64,000 nt of DNA from a bacterium (lineage in GTDB: Bacteria > Chloroflexota > Dormibacteria > Aeolococcales > Bog-877), in NCBI GenBank assembly GCA_021801645.1, contig JAJYXT010000086.1, positions 26,379-90,378 of the forward strand, given 5' to 3'. Positions 37,303 through 46,320 of this stretch are shown in pieces (positions within the stretch are counted from its first letter, which is position 1; each line of letters opens with the position of its first letter). The notes under the pieces were generated by a model, which saw only the letters and a list, made by a program, of their open reading frames with translations, did not search any database and was not told the origin of the DNA. The position numbers were made by a program, and so were the translations under genes.

Positions 37303-37734
37303 CTAGGGTTGGATCCTTCGGCTCGCCTCCACTGCCAGCCGGTCAACCCGGTTGTTGCCCTCGCTGTCGGCATGGCCGCGCACGTGCACCAGCCGGAGCG
37401 CCCCGTCCAGCTCCGCCAGCAGTCGGTCGATCGCCGGGTAGAGGTCGCGGTTGGCGTTGCGCTTCCAGCCGCCCACCAGCCATCCGATCACGTTCTGGGA
37501 GTCCACGTGGAGCCGCAGCCCCTGGTCCTCGGCCCGCCGGGCCAGGAAGGCTGCCATGGCCTCCCTCGCCGCCACCAGCTCCATGCGGTTGTTGGTGGTG
37601 TCCCGTTCACCGCCGGAGCCCTCCTCCGGGCCGTCATCCCACCGCAGTAGGAAGGCCCAGCCTCCGGGGCCGGGGTTGCCGCTGCAGGCGCCGTCGCTGT
37701 AGGCGTCCACCCACCGCCGGACCGTCCCGGTCAC
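37303..37734 (-). CDS. rnhA: Ribonuclease HI
   Basis: DAYSDGACSGNPGPGGWAF...TTNNRMELVAAREAM...LHVDSQNVIGWL...VHVRGHADSEGNNRVDRLA. Confidence 0.93.
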   Translation of the reverse strand: MTGTVRRWVDAYSDGACSGNPGPGGWAFLLRWDDGPEEGSGGERDTTNNRMELVAAREAMAAFLARRAEDQGLRLHVDSQNVIGWLVGGWKRNANRDLYPAIDRLLAELDGALRLVHVRGHADSEGNNRVDRLAVEASRRIQP

Positions 37735-38423
37735 GGGATCAGGATCCTCTCGCAGTTCTCGCAGGTCACCAGGCGGCCGGCGCGCGCCTCCTCCACGACC
37801 CGGTGGGCCACGGGCAGGCGACAGCCGGAGCACACCCCGCCGTCGATGCGGACCACCGCCGGTCTGCGCCGAGGTGCCGTGGCGGCGTAGAGGCGGAGGG
37901 GGGCGGGACCGAGCTGGGCTGCCAGCTCCGCCCGTTCGGCCTCGGCGGCATCCAACTCCTGCTCCAGCCCGGGGCGCCGCCGAGCGTCCTCCGACCGGAG
38001 GCGCTCGAGCTCCGCGGCGCGGACCCCTGCCGCCGCCTCCGCGGCCCGGAGGTCGGCCTCCATCTGCTCCTGCTCCTCCATCGCCGCCAGCTCCCGCTCC
38101 TCGGCGGCGGAGATCCGCTCCTTCAGCATGCGGATCTCGTGCTGGTAGCGTTCCAACTCCGCCGGATGGCGCACGCTTCCACCGTAGATGGCGCGCTCGT
38201 GACTGGCCGCCCGCTCCCGTAGCTCCTCCACCTCCAGCTCCTCCTGCCTGAGCCTGGAGGCGAGCTGGCTGAGGGACGCCCTGAGCTCCTGCACCCGGCG
38301 GCCCAGGGCTCTCTGCTCGGGGTCCACTGCTGCGCGCCTGTCCGCGGCGTCCCGCTCGGTGCGCAGCAGCTCCAGCCGGTGGTCCAGCTCCTGCAGGTCG
38401 AAGAGTCGCTGGGAGTCGCTCAC
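37731..38423 (-). CDS. Coiled-coil C4-type zinc-ribbon protein
   Basis: SDSQRLFDLQELDHRLELLRTERDAADRR... coiled coil then CSGCRLPVAHRVVEEARAGRLVTCENCERIL. Confidence 0.88.
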   Translation of the reverse strand: MSDSQRLFDLQELDHRLELLRTERDAADRRAAVDPEQRALGRRVQELRASLSQLASRLRQEELEVEELRERAASHERAIYGGSVRHPAELERYQHEIRMLKERISAAEERELAAMEEQEQMEADLRAAEAAAGVRAAELERLRSEDARRRPGLEQELDAAEAERAELAAQLGPAPLRLYAATAPRRRPAVVRIDGGVCSGCRLPVAHRVVEEARAGRLVTCENCERILIP

Positions 38424-38920
38424 CTTGGGCGCAGCAGCATGGATCGGTACACCCGGGAACGCTCCCAGCAGCTGGTGCCCTGGAGCTCCCACCACCCGCT
38501 CCCCGACACCCAGGACCAGAGCGGCTCCCAGTCCTGCATCGGCTGCAGGCAGAGCCAGTCCAGCCCCAGGGCCACGGATGGACTCAGCTCCAGGATCTCT
38601 CGGATTGTGTGGCCCCCCATGCCCGCGATCACGGCTCCCCGGCACCCAAGGCCCTGGAGGGGCTCCAACCCCTGTCCCTCCAGGACCCGGACCGGTGAAC
38701 CGGACCCGAGCAGCCGCCGGAGCTCCCGGGCGGGGCCCGGCCTGGCCTCGGTCGCATACACCGTGGCGCCGGGCCGGCGAAGCGCCAGCTCCAGCGCCAG
38801 CCGGCCGTGCCCGCTTCCCACGTCCGCCACCGGATATTCCTCTGGGCACAGCTCCAGGAGATGACGCAGACGGGGGCCGAGGCGGGCCGGAGCACTCCTG
38901 GTCGCGATCACCCGCTCCAC
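38420..38920 (-). CDS. trmK: tRNA (adenine22-N1)-methyltransferase TrmK-like
   Basis: VADVGSGHGRLALELALRRPGATVYATEARPGP...VIAGMGGHTIREIL. Confidence 0.85.
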   Translation of the reverse strand: MERVIATRSAPARLGPRLRHLLELCPEEYPVADVGSGHGRLALELALRRPGATVYATEARPGPARELRRLLGSGSPVRVLEGQGLEPLQGLGCRGAVIAGMGGHTIREILELSPSVALGLDWLCLQPMQDWEPLWSWVSGSGWWELQGTSCWERSRVYRSMLLRPR

Positions 38921-39951
38921 TCCTGGGAGACGCGGCGCAGGCGCTCCAGCGCTTCGTGCGCCGCGCCTGAGGAGAGGCTCTCCCGGGCCGTGGCGAGCCC
39001 GTCGGCAAGGTCCGCAGCCCTGCCGGCCGCGACCAGCCCAGCGGCGGCGTTGAGAGCCACAACGTCCGACCTCGGGCCGGGCTCCCCCTCGAGTACCGAG
39101 ACCGCCAAAGCGGCGTTGGCGTCCGGGCCGCCTCCCGCCAGCTGCGCCGGGGCAGCCGGGGCCAGGCCCAGCTCCCTGGGGTCCACGCTCTCCCGGACCG
39201 CACGGCCTCCCTCCACCCTCCAGCAGAGGGAGGGACCGTCCAGGCCCAGCTCGTCCATCCCCGAGGGTCCGGCGAAGACCAGGGCTCGCTCGCCGCCCAG
39301 GTGGGCGAGCACCCCGGCCATCCGCTCTGCCAGGGCGGGGTCGGCGACCCCCAGGGACTGAAAGGGCACCTGGGCAGGATTGGAGAGCGGCCCCAGGATG
39401 TTGAACACCGTGCGGATCCCCAGCTCGGCGCGCGGCGCCGCCACGTGGCGCATCGCCGGGTGATACCGGAGGGCGAACATGAAGCCCACGCCCGCCTCCC
39501 GGACGCAGGCGGCCACACCCTCAGGTGGCAGGTCGATCCTCACCCCCAAAGCCTCCAGGACGTCCGCGCTGCCGCAGCGTCCGCTGGCCGCCCGGTTGCC
39601 GTGCTTGGCCACCGCCACCCCGGCTCCGGCCACCACCAGCGCCGCCACCGTGGAGATGTTGAAGGTGCCCAGCCCGTCCCCGCCGGTCCCGCAGGTGTCC
39701 AGCGCCGGACGGTCCAACTCCACCTTGAGGCTGTGGTCCCGCATCGAGGTCACCAGCCCGGCCAGCTCGGCCACCGTCTCCCCCTTGGAGCGCAGCAGCG
39801 CCAGCACCGCCCCCATCTGGGCGCCGGAGAGAGCGCCCTCCATCATCCGGTCGCCGAGCCAGCGCGCCCTCTCCTCCCCCACCTCCTCCCGCCGAACCAG
39901 CCGCTCCAGCAGCGGGGGCAGCTCTCGGGCGATCTCCTCGGTGGCAGCCAT
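38908..39951 (-). CDS. trpD: Anthranilate phosphoribosyltransferase
   Basis: DTCGTGGDGLGTFNISTVAALVVAGAGVAVAKHGNRA...ADVLEALG. Confidence 0.92.
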   Translation of the reverse strand: MAATEEIARELPPLLERLVRREEVGEERARWLGDRMMEGALSGAQMGAVLALLRSKGETVAELAGLVTSMRDHSLKVELDRPALDTCGTGGDGLGTFNISTVAALVVAGAGVAVAKHGNRAASGRCGSADVLEALGVRIDLPPEGVAACVREAGVGFMFALRYHPAMRHVAAPRAELGIRTVFNILGPLSNPAQVPFQSLGVADPALAERMAGVLAHLGGERALVFAGPSGMDELGLDGPSLCWRVEGGRAVRESVDPRELGLAPAAPAQLAGGGPDANAALAVSVLEGEPGPRSDVVALNAAAGLVAAGRAADLADGLATARESLSSGAAHEALERLRRVSQEWSG

Positions 39952-40006
39952 GGGAGGGAGTGTACGGTCGACCTGGCGGAGCCGGCCCAGCGGCTAACCT
40001 GAGCTG

Positions 40007-40795
40007 GTGGCGGGGTGGAAAGACAGCACCGGGATCCCGGAGTGGGCCAGCCGCCCGTTCTGGCTGGGAGATGGGCCCCGAGGGGTGCTCCTGCTCCACG
40101 GGTTCGCCGGCACCCCACCCGAGCTGATCCGGCTCGGCGAGTGGCTGGCGGGGCACGGCATCCTGGCCCACGCTCCCCTGCTGGCAGGCCACGGGACCAC
40201 TCCGGAGGAGATGGCCAGAACCGGGGCCGGCGACTGGATCCGGTCGGCCAACCGAGGGCTGGACGAGCTCTTGGCCCGCTGCCGCACGGTCGGCGTCGCC
40301 GGGCAGTCCATGGGGGGCACCCTCGCCCTGCACCTGGCGGCGACCCGGCCGGAGGTGAGGGCGGTCGTGACCCAGGCAGCGTTGCTGAGGCTCTCGGACT
40401 GGCGGCTGCGCGTGCTCCCCGCCCTCCATCCCCTGGTCCGCTGGGACACGCCTTCCGGCAAGGTCGACCTATACCTGCCCGAGCGGGTCGGCATGCTCCA
40501 CAGTTACCGGCGCCGCCCCACCCGAGCCATCCTGCAGCTGGTCCGGCTGGGACGGCTGGTGGAGAGGGAGCTCCGGGCCGTCTGGCAGCCAATTTTGGTG
40601 CTGCACGGAGGCCGGGACGGGGTGGTCAGCCCGGCCAATGCTGACCAGATCGTGGGTGGAGTGGGCAGCTCGGTCCGAGAACTGCGTCTCTTCCCGCGCA
40701 GCGGTCATGGCATGAGCGTTGACGTGGACAGCGCCGAGGTGGCCGAGCTGGCGGGACGCTGGTTCGCCCGGCACCTGCCGGGGGGTTCTGCCTAG
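40007..40795 (+). CDS. Alpha/beta-hydrolase carboxylesterase (Est30-like)
   Basis: GVLLLHGFAGTPPEL, VGVAGQSMGGTLALHLA nucleophile elbow, ILVLHGGRDGVVSP, SGHGMSVD. Confidence 0.9.
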   Translation: MAGWKDSTGIPEWASRPFWLGDGPRGVLLLHGFAGTPPELIRLGEWLAGHGILAHAPLLAGHGTTPEEMARTGAGDWIRSANRGLDELLARCRTVGVAGQSMGGTLALHLAATRPEVRAVVTQAALLRLSDWRLRVLPALHPLVRWDTPSGKVDLYLPERVGMLHSYRRRPTRAILQLVRLGRLVERELRAVWQPILVLHGGRDGVVSPANADQIVGGVGSSVRELRLFPRSGHGMSVDVDSAEVAELAGRWFARHLPGGSA

Positions 40796-41079
40796 CCACC
40801 CCCCTGCGAGCCCAGGATGCGCCTGGCGATCTCCGGATCCAGCACCGGGTTGTCGGGGGAGCCGCCCTCGGGAAGGGGCTTGCGGCTGCGACGTGGGGAC
40901 GGGGACGGCGCCGCCGCACCGTCCCCACGGTATCCCAGGCCACAGCCGGAACAGACGTAGACCGGCAGCGAGCGTCCCGCCCCGAGGTATTCCAGATGGC
41001 TCCACCCCACCCGGCCGCCGCAGCCGCACACCCTCGCTCTCGGCACCGGCGGCAGCTGGAGGAGCTGCTCGCGATTCAT
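40792..41079 (-). CDS. Small zinc-ribbon-like protein, unknown function
   Basis: Two CxC/CxxC pairs (VCGCGG, YVCSGCG). Confidence 0.6.
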   Translation of the reverse strand: MNREQLLQLPPVPRARVCGCGGRVGWSHLEYLGAGRSLPVYVCSGCGLGYRGDGAAAPSPSPRRSRKPLPEGGSPDNPVLDPEIARRILGSQGGG

Positions 41080-41174
41080 CTACGACCCTGGGGGCGGTGG
41101 AGGCGTGCAGGCATCGGCTGGGCCAGAGCATAGCCGGATGCGCCCCGCGCCGGCCGCCATAAGATGGGGGCGAA

Positions 41175-42212
41175 TTGCAGGTGGATCAGCTCACCGGGAC
41201 CACCGTCGGACGGTACCGACTCAGGGGCCGTCTTCAGCTGCTCCCGTACGCCTCGGTTCATCAGGGGGAGTCTCTGGATGGCGCGGGGCCGAACCTGTTG
41301 TGGATCTTCGGCGAACCCTACAGCGGGGCCCTCGGGTTTCAGGAGGCGCTGCAGAGACTGGCCGGGGACCCGCGGGCCCGAGGGCTCTCCGGGGTTGCCC
41401 AGACGCTGGAGATCGGGGGGCGGGAGCTCCCCTCCCCGCTCACCTTCCTCGTCAACGAGGACGTCCCCGGAGGCTTTCTGGTGAGCCTCCTGCAGCAGGG
41501 CCGGGCGCCCGGTGTCCTGGCCACGGTCGGAACCCTGGCGCAGACGCTGGACGAGGTGCATCGCCGGGGACTGGTCCACGGCGATGTCCAGCCGGCCACG
41601 GTGGCGGTCGGCCGCGCGGGAACGGCCGTGCTGGTGGGCATGGGGATACGCACCGTCGTGACCCGGGTCAACCCCCACGCCGCCTGGCTGGACGCGACCC
41701 GTGGGTTCCGCCCCCCCGAGGGCCGCACGGATCCCAGCCCGGCCGCCGACCGGTACGGACTCGCAGCCCTGACCTACTACCTGCTGGTGGGCCGGCCGCC
41801 GGCCCCGGACGGTGTGATCGAGCCGCCCAGCCGGATCCGCAGCCAGCTCCCCACGGCGGTGGATGACGTGCTCCTCCGGGCGCTGGCACCTAACCCGGCG
41901 GCCCGCCACTCTTCCGCGGTGGAGATGGCGGAGGAGCTGCGCCTCGCCGTATCCGGCCAGAGGCAGGCCCCGGCCGCACCCCGCCCGGTGGTCGCCCCGC
42001 CGCCTGTGGCCCAGGGATCGGCCAACCACCCCTGGCAGCCGGCGCACGGAGGCGAGCCGGCTGCATCTCGCACCGTGGCCCTGGTCCCCATGGAGCAGCT
42101 GGAGATTCACCCCCACGTCAGGCGGACCGGGGGGATCGTGCTTCTCGGCCTCCTCGTGGTCGTCGCCGCGGCCCTCCTGGTGCTGTTCGCGACCGGTCGG
42201 CTCTACCTCTGA
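41175..42212 (+). CDS. Membrane-anchored Ser/Thr kinase-fold pseudokinase
   Basis: Kinase C-lobe pattern (LVHGDVQPATVAV... DRYGLAALTYYLLVGRPPAP) with altered catalytic motifs; single C-terminal TM. Confidence 0.78.
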   Translation: MQVDQLTGTTVGRYRLRGRLQLLPYASVHQGESLDGAGPNLLWIFGEPYSGALGFQEALQRLAGDPRARGLSGVAQTLEIGGRELPSPLTFLVNEDVPGGFLVSLLQQGRAPGVLATVGTLAQTLDEVHRRGLVHGDVQPATVAVGRAGTAVLVGMGIRTVVTRVNPHAAWLDATRGFRPPEGRTDPSPAADRYGLAALTYYLLVGRPPAPDGVIEPPSRIRSQLPTAVDDVLLRALAPNPAARHSSAVEMAEELRLAVSGQRQAPAAPRPVVAPPPVAQGSANHPWQPAHGGEPAASRTVALVPMEQLEIHPHVRRTGGIVLLGLLVVVAAALLVLFATGRLYL

Positions 42213-42842
42213 TTGGCTGAGGACGGGGCTGGCACCGCCGCCGCCTCCAGGGCGCTGGAGCGGCTCATGGGGACCCTCCGGCCGCTGGCGGAGGAGCCCG
42301 ACCGGCCGGTGAACCTGAAGGCCGCGGGGGTGCTGGCCCTCATCGACGGAGGTCGGGCCGAGCTACCCATTCTCCTGGAGCGGCGCAGCCACCGGCTGCG
42401 CTCCCACCCCGGTCAGGTGGGGCTGCCGGGCGGCAGCCTGACCGACTCCGACGGAACCCTCTGGAGAGCTGCCCTCCGGGAGGCGGAGGAGGAGCTCGCG
42501 GTGCCGTCCGATGCCGTGCGCCTCCTGGGATACCTGGACCCGGTGGTGATAGCCCACTCGGGATTCCTCATGGTCCCGGCGGTGGCGCTGCTGACCCGCG
42601 ACTTCACCCCCCGTCCCAATCCCTCCGAGGTGTCCGGCTGGTTCTGGCTGCCGCTGCTGCAGGCCCACACCGGGGTGACGGACGTGGTGCGCCGGCGACG
42701 CACCAGCCGCGGCTCCCTCTTGGTGCCCGGCTACCTCCAGGGAGGAGACTTCGTCTGGGGGGCGGCGCGGATGGTGGTCGACCGGCTGCGGCGGGGGCTG
42801 GGAGAGCAGTTCCCGGGGCCGACCCCGATCCGGGAGAGCTGA
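42213..42842 (+). CDS. NUDIX hydrolase, CoA pyrophosphatase-like
   Basis: HPGQVGLPGGSLTDSDGTLWRAALREAEEELAV Nudix box; TTG start. Confidence 0.9.
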   Translation: MAEDGAGTAAASRALERLMGTLRPLAEEPDRPVNLKAAGVLALIDGGRAELPILLERRSHRLRSHPGQVGLPGGSLTDSDGTLWRAALREAEEELAVPSDAVRLLGYLDPVVIAHSGFLMVPAVALLTRDFTPRPNPSEVSGWFWLPLLQAHTGVTDVVRRRRTSRGSLLVPGYLQGGDFVWGAARMVVDRLRRGLGEQFPGPTPIRES

Positions 42843-43197
42843 CCACAGCCGAGGCGGCCGCGGATGGACGGCCCCCGTGGCCGGCCTGGGTCCTGAGTCG
42901 AGGCCATTCGCGCGAGGGGCCGTTGGGGAAGAGCGGTGCCGCTCGTCACGGACACCCTGCATCAGCTCGGAGCTCGTTTCTCGAGTCGCGCCCCGGGGGA
43001 TGCCTTACCACCTGGGCGGCGCTGCGGGCGCGGGGCCGGCCGACGGCTCCATCGGGGGTGGGTTGGGCCCGACCGAGGCTCGACGATCGCAACAGGCGAT
43101 GTGCCGGCGTTGCCTGCCGGAGACTCTGGCCGGCGCGCGGAGCTCCCCCCTCGAGGAGCTGGTGCAGCCCCTCTCCCCCTCGTGGCGCCGTGGTCGC

Positions 43198-43605
43198 CTA
43201 TCGGCTCGATGCTCGAGAGGTGGAAAAACCCTGGCCCCCGGCATCGACGGCCCACCGGCCGTAGCGTCGAGCTCTTTCGACCTCGGCCAGCCCGTGAGGA
43301 TGCATTCGTCCCTCCCCCATGAGGCGCTCAGCCAGGCGGATGTTGGACTCAGACCACCTGGTTCGGGAACGTCGCGGGGTGAAGCGCAACAGGTAGGTGG
43401 CGGAGTCGCGCCGTGCCGTCTGGCTATCCACCCATCCGAAGCAGGCGGCCTCCTCCTGTGCTTCGCCCATCGACAGCGTCGTGGGTGCAGTCTTGCCTAC
43501 CTTGGCGATCACCACCCAGACGCCTTCAGGCTGTAGGTGGTGTGCCTCCAGCCAGGCGCGCCACCCGGCGGCGTCAGGGACGGTCAATTCCGCAGGTTGG
43601 GTCAT
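43198..43605 (-). CDS. YdeI/OmpD-associated (bacteriocin-protection) family protein
   Basis: GVWVVIAKVGKTAPTTLSMGEAQEEAACFGWVDSQ...FTPRRSRTRWSESNI. Confidence 0.88.
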   Translation of the reverse strand: MTQPAELTVPDAAGWRAWLEAHHLQPEGVWVVIAKVGKTAPTTLSMGEAQEEAACFGWVDSQTARRDSATYLLRFTPRRSRTRWSESNIRLAERLMGEGRMHPHGLAEVERARRYGRWAVDAGGQGFSTSRASSR

Positions 43606-43878
43606 ACCGAGGGCAGGGTACCTCTCCCCAAGTCCACGATCTCGGAGGACAACTGATTGGCATGAGGGGCGAGTCAGCCAGGAGGAAGGCGGACGCACGG
43701 GAGGCCGCAGCGGCTGAGCGGGGAGGTTGGGACGGCGTTCCCCGATCCGGGCGCAACCCGGTGGCGAAGGTCTCGGCGACACGGGGGGCGCTTGTTCCGC
43801 TGGGTAGCCGCCCCAGGTTGTCAGTCGAGGACGTTCTTGGGAGAATCCGGGTGCTGTGGGTCGCCCAATTCGGCGCCG

Positions 43879-44691
43879 GTGACCGATCACGACCCCGGGG
43901 CGGGTCTCGTCCCCCTGCGTCGCGACCACCCCATGCCGCTCTGGGCCCAGCTCTCGGAGGAGCTTCAACGGAGGATCGCCAGCGGCGAGTTGCAGGGGGC
44001 CTTTCCCACAGAGTTGGAGCTCTCCACCGCCTACCGGGTGAGCCGCCACACCGTCCGGGAGGCGCTGCGCTCGCTCCGGGCCAAGGGGCTGGTGGACTCT
44101 CGGCGGGGTCTGGGGTCCAGGGTGACCACTCCGGAGTTCCACCAGCCGCTCGGGGCCCTCTACAGCCTCTTCCGCTTCGTGGAGGCCCAGGGCGCAAGGC
44201 AGCACAGTGAGGTCCTGCGCCTCGAGCCCACCTCGGATCCAAAGGTCGCGAGCCGCCTCGGGCTTCCGGCCAGCTCCCGGCTGGTCTACCTGGAGCGGCT
44301 GCGTCTGGCGGACTCCGCTCCCCTGGCGCTGGACCGCGCCTGGGTGCCGGCGGCACTGGGCTGGCCGCTGCTGGAAGCCGACTTCACCCACTCCGCGCTC
44401 TACGACCAGATGGCGGAGCTCTGCGGCGTCCGCCCGGACAGCGGGACCGAGGAGATCCGCGCCGTGGTGCCCGCCAACGAGGAGCGCGCCCGCCTGCGAC
44501 TTCGAGTTGGGACGCCCGCCTTCCGCATCGAGCGACTCGGCCGCTCGGGCCTGGAGCCCGTGGAGTGGCGGAGCACACTTATCCGCGCCGACCGCTACAG
44601 CTTCCGGGTGGACTGGGTCGGACCCAGGGAGGTGAGCGTGGATGCCCTTGGCCGGCCCTCTCCCCAGGAGGAGCCGACCGGGTCCGGGTAG
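43879..44691 (+). CDS. GntR/HutC-type regulator with UTRA effector domain
   Basis: PLWAQLSEELQRRIASGELQGAFPTELELSTAYRVSRHTVREALRSLRAKGLVDSRRGLGSRVT; UTRA-like C-terminus; GTG start inferred. Confidence 0.9.
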   Translation: MTDHDPGAGLVPLRRDHPMPLWAQLSEELQRRIASGELQGAFPTELELSTAYRVSRHTVREALRSLRAKGLVDSRRGLGSRVTTPEFHQPLGALYSLFRFVEAQGARQHSEVLRLEPTSDPKVASRLGLPASSRLVYLERLRLADSAPLALDRAWVPAALGWPLLEADFTHSALYDQMAELCGVRPDSGTEEIRAVVPANEERARLRLRVGTPAFRIERLGRSGLEPVEWRSTLIRADRYSFRVDWVGPREVSVDALGRPSPQEEPTGSG

Positions 44692-44762
44692 CTCGGAACC
44701 CGAGCGGAGGCCGGTGCTCCCCTGTAAACTCCGGACAACCGGTCAAACGCGAAGGGAACCGC

Positions 44763-46307
44763 TTGAGATACGGGTTTGCCATCGACCAGGGCACCTGCAT
44801 CGGCTGCCACGCCTGCACGGTAGCCTGCAAGACCGAGCACCGGGTGCCGGTAGGTCAGTTTCGAACGTGGGTGAAGTACGTCGAGAAGGGCAGCTTCCCC
44901 AACACCAACCGGGAGTTCGCGGTCCTGCGCTGCAACCACTGCAGTGACGCCCCCTGTGTGCGCATCTGCCCGACCAAGGCCCTCTTCAAGCGCCCCGACG
45001 GGATCGTGGACTTCGACAGCGACCGCTGCATCGGCTGCAAGAGCTGCCTGCAGGCCTGCCCCTACGACGCCATCTACATCGATGCGGACACCCACACGGC
45101 GGCCAAGTGCAACTTCTGCGCCCACCGGGTGGACTCCGGCCTGGAGCCCGCCTGCGTCGTCGTCTGCCCGACCCACTCCATCTGGGTGGGGGACCTGGAC
45201 GACCCGCGAAGCGGGATCAGCCGGCTGATATCCGAGCGTCCGACCGCGGTGCGCTCCCCGGAGCAGAACACCCACCCCAACGTCTTCTACCTGGGCGCGG
45301 ACCGGGTCGCGCTGGACCCCCTGGAGGCGCCGGTGGACTCCAGCTACATCTACTCACGCCCCGACCGGCAGCGGCTCGAGTTCTCGCAGGGGGTGGGGGA
45401 GCGGCCACCCGAGGCGGCCCGCACCACCCTCAACACCGCCCACCCACGGCCGTGGGGCTGGCGGGTCTCCACCTATCTCTGGACCAAGTCGGTGGCCACA
45501 GGAGCGCTCCTGACCGCGGCTCTGGCCCTCCTCTTCGGCGCGCGGACGGGCCCGGAGACCGAGCTGCTGGCCCCGTCGGTGGCCCTCCTCTTCTCCGTCC
45601 TGACCGGGATCCTCCTGATCTGGGACCTGAAGCGCCCGGAGCGCTTCTATTTCCTCTTCCTCAAGTTCAACCCCACCTCCTGGCTGGTCTGGGGGACGTT
45701 CGCCTTCGGCCTCTACTCCCTGCTCAGCGCCACCTGGCTGGGGCTCGGCGCCCTGACCGCCTCGGGGGTGCTCCCGGCGGGGGCGGCTCGTCTGGCCTTC
45801 GGGGTCCTCCCCTGGGTGGCGTTGCCGGTCGGGGTGGTCACCGCCGGGTATTCGGCGATGCTCTTCAACCAGGCGGAGGGCCGGGATCTCTGGCAGTCGC
45901 CGATCTTCTTCTGGCACCTGCTGGTCCAGGCGATCATGGCGGGCTCAGGGGGGCTGGTGCTGCTGGGGCTCCTCACCACGACCACCTCCGCAGAGGTCCG
46001 CTTCCTGCTCACCTGCCTTGTGGTGGCGGCCGCGCTCCACCTGCTGCTGCTCGCCCTGGAGCACGTTGGCCAGCACCCCAGCCGCCAGGCGGCCACCGCG
46101 GCCCGGCTGATGATCCTGGGGCCGTACGCGAGGGAGTTCTGGCTCGGTGCCGTGGCCGCCCCGATCCTGGCGATCGGCCTGGCCAGCTTCGCCATCCCCG
46201 GCGCCATCGCCGCGGTCGGCGCCCTTGCCGGAGTCCTGGTCCAGCCCGGACTGCTGGCCTACGAGACCGCGTTCGTGAGGGCGGGTCAGGATGTCCCCCT
46301 CTCGTGA
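44763..46307 (+). CDS. Fused electron-transfer subunit: 4Fe-4S dicluster domain plus NrfD/PsrC-type membrane domain
   Basis: CIGCHACTVACKTEHRVPVG, CNHCSDAPCVRICP, CIGCKSCLQACPYDA, CNFCAHRVDSGLEPACVVVCP followed by ~8-9 TM NrfD domain; TTG start. Confidence 0.9.
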   Translation: MRYGFAIDQGTCIGCHACTVACKTEHRVPVGQFRTWVKYVEKGSFPNTNREFAVLRCNHCSDAPCVRICPTKALFKRPDGIVDFDSDRCIGCKSCLQACPYDAIYIDADTHTAAKCNFCAHRVDSGLEPACVVVCPTHSIWVGDLDDPRSGISRLISERPTAVRSPEQNTHPNVFYLGADRVALDPLEAPVDSSYIYSRPDRQRLEFSQGVGERPPEAARTTLNTAHPRPWGWRVSTYLWTKSVATGALLTAALALLFGARTGPETELLAPSVALLFSVLTGILLIWDLKRPERFYFLFLKFNPTSWLVWGTFAFGLYSLLSATWLGLGALTASGVLPAGAARLAFGVLPWVALPVGVVTAGYSAMLFNQAEGRDLWQSPIFFWHLLVQAIMAGSGGLVLLGLLTTTTSAEVRFLLTCLVVAAALHLLLLALEHVGQHPSRQAATAARLMILGPYAREFWLGAVAAPILAIGLASFAIPGAIAAVGALAGVLVQPGLLAYETAFVRAGQDVPLS

Positions 46308-46320
46308 GAAGGAGATGACC

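Noticed and set aside
37731-39518. 595-aa ORF as a single protein
   Set aside because: Only the C-terminal part (37731-38423) is the zinc-ribbon protein; the rest is out-of-frame reading of trmK/trpD
42843-43197. Possible small gene or ncRNA between NUDIX and YdeI-like genes
   Set aside because: Several short overlapping ORFs but none with domain signal or convincing start; left unassigned
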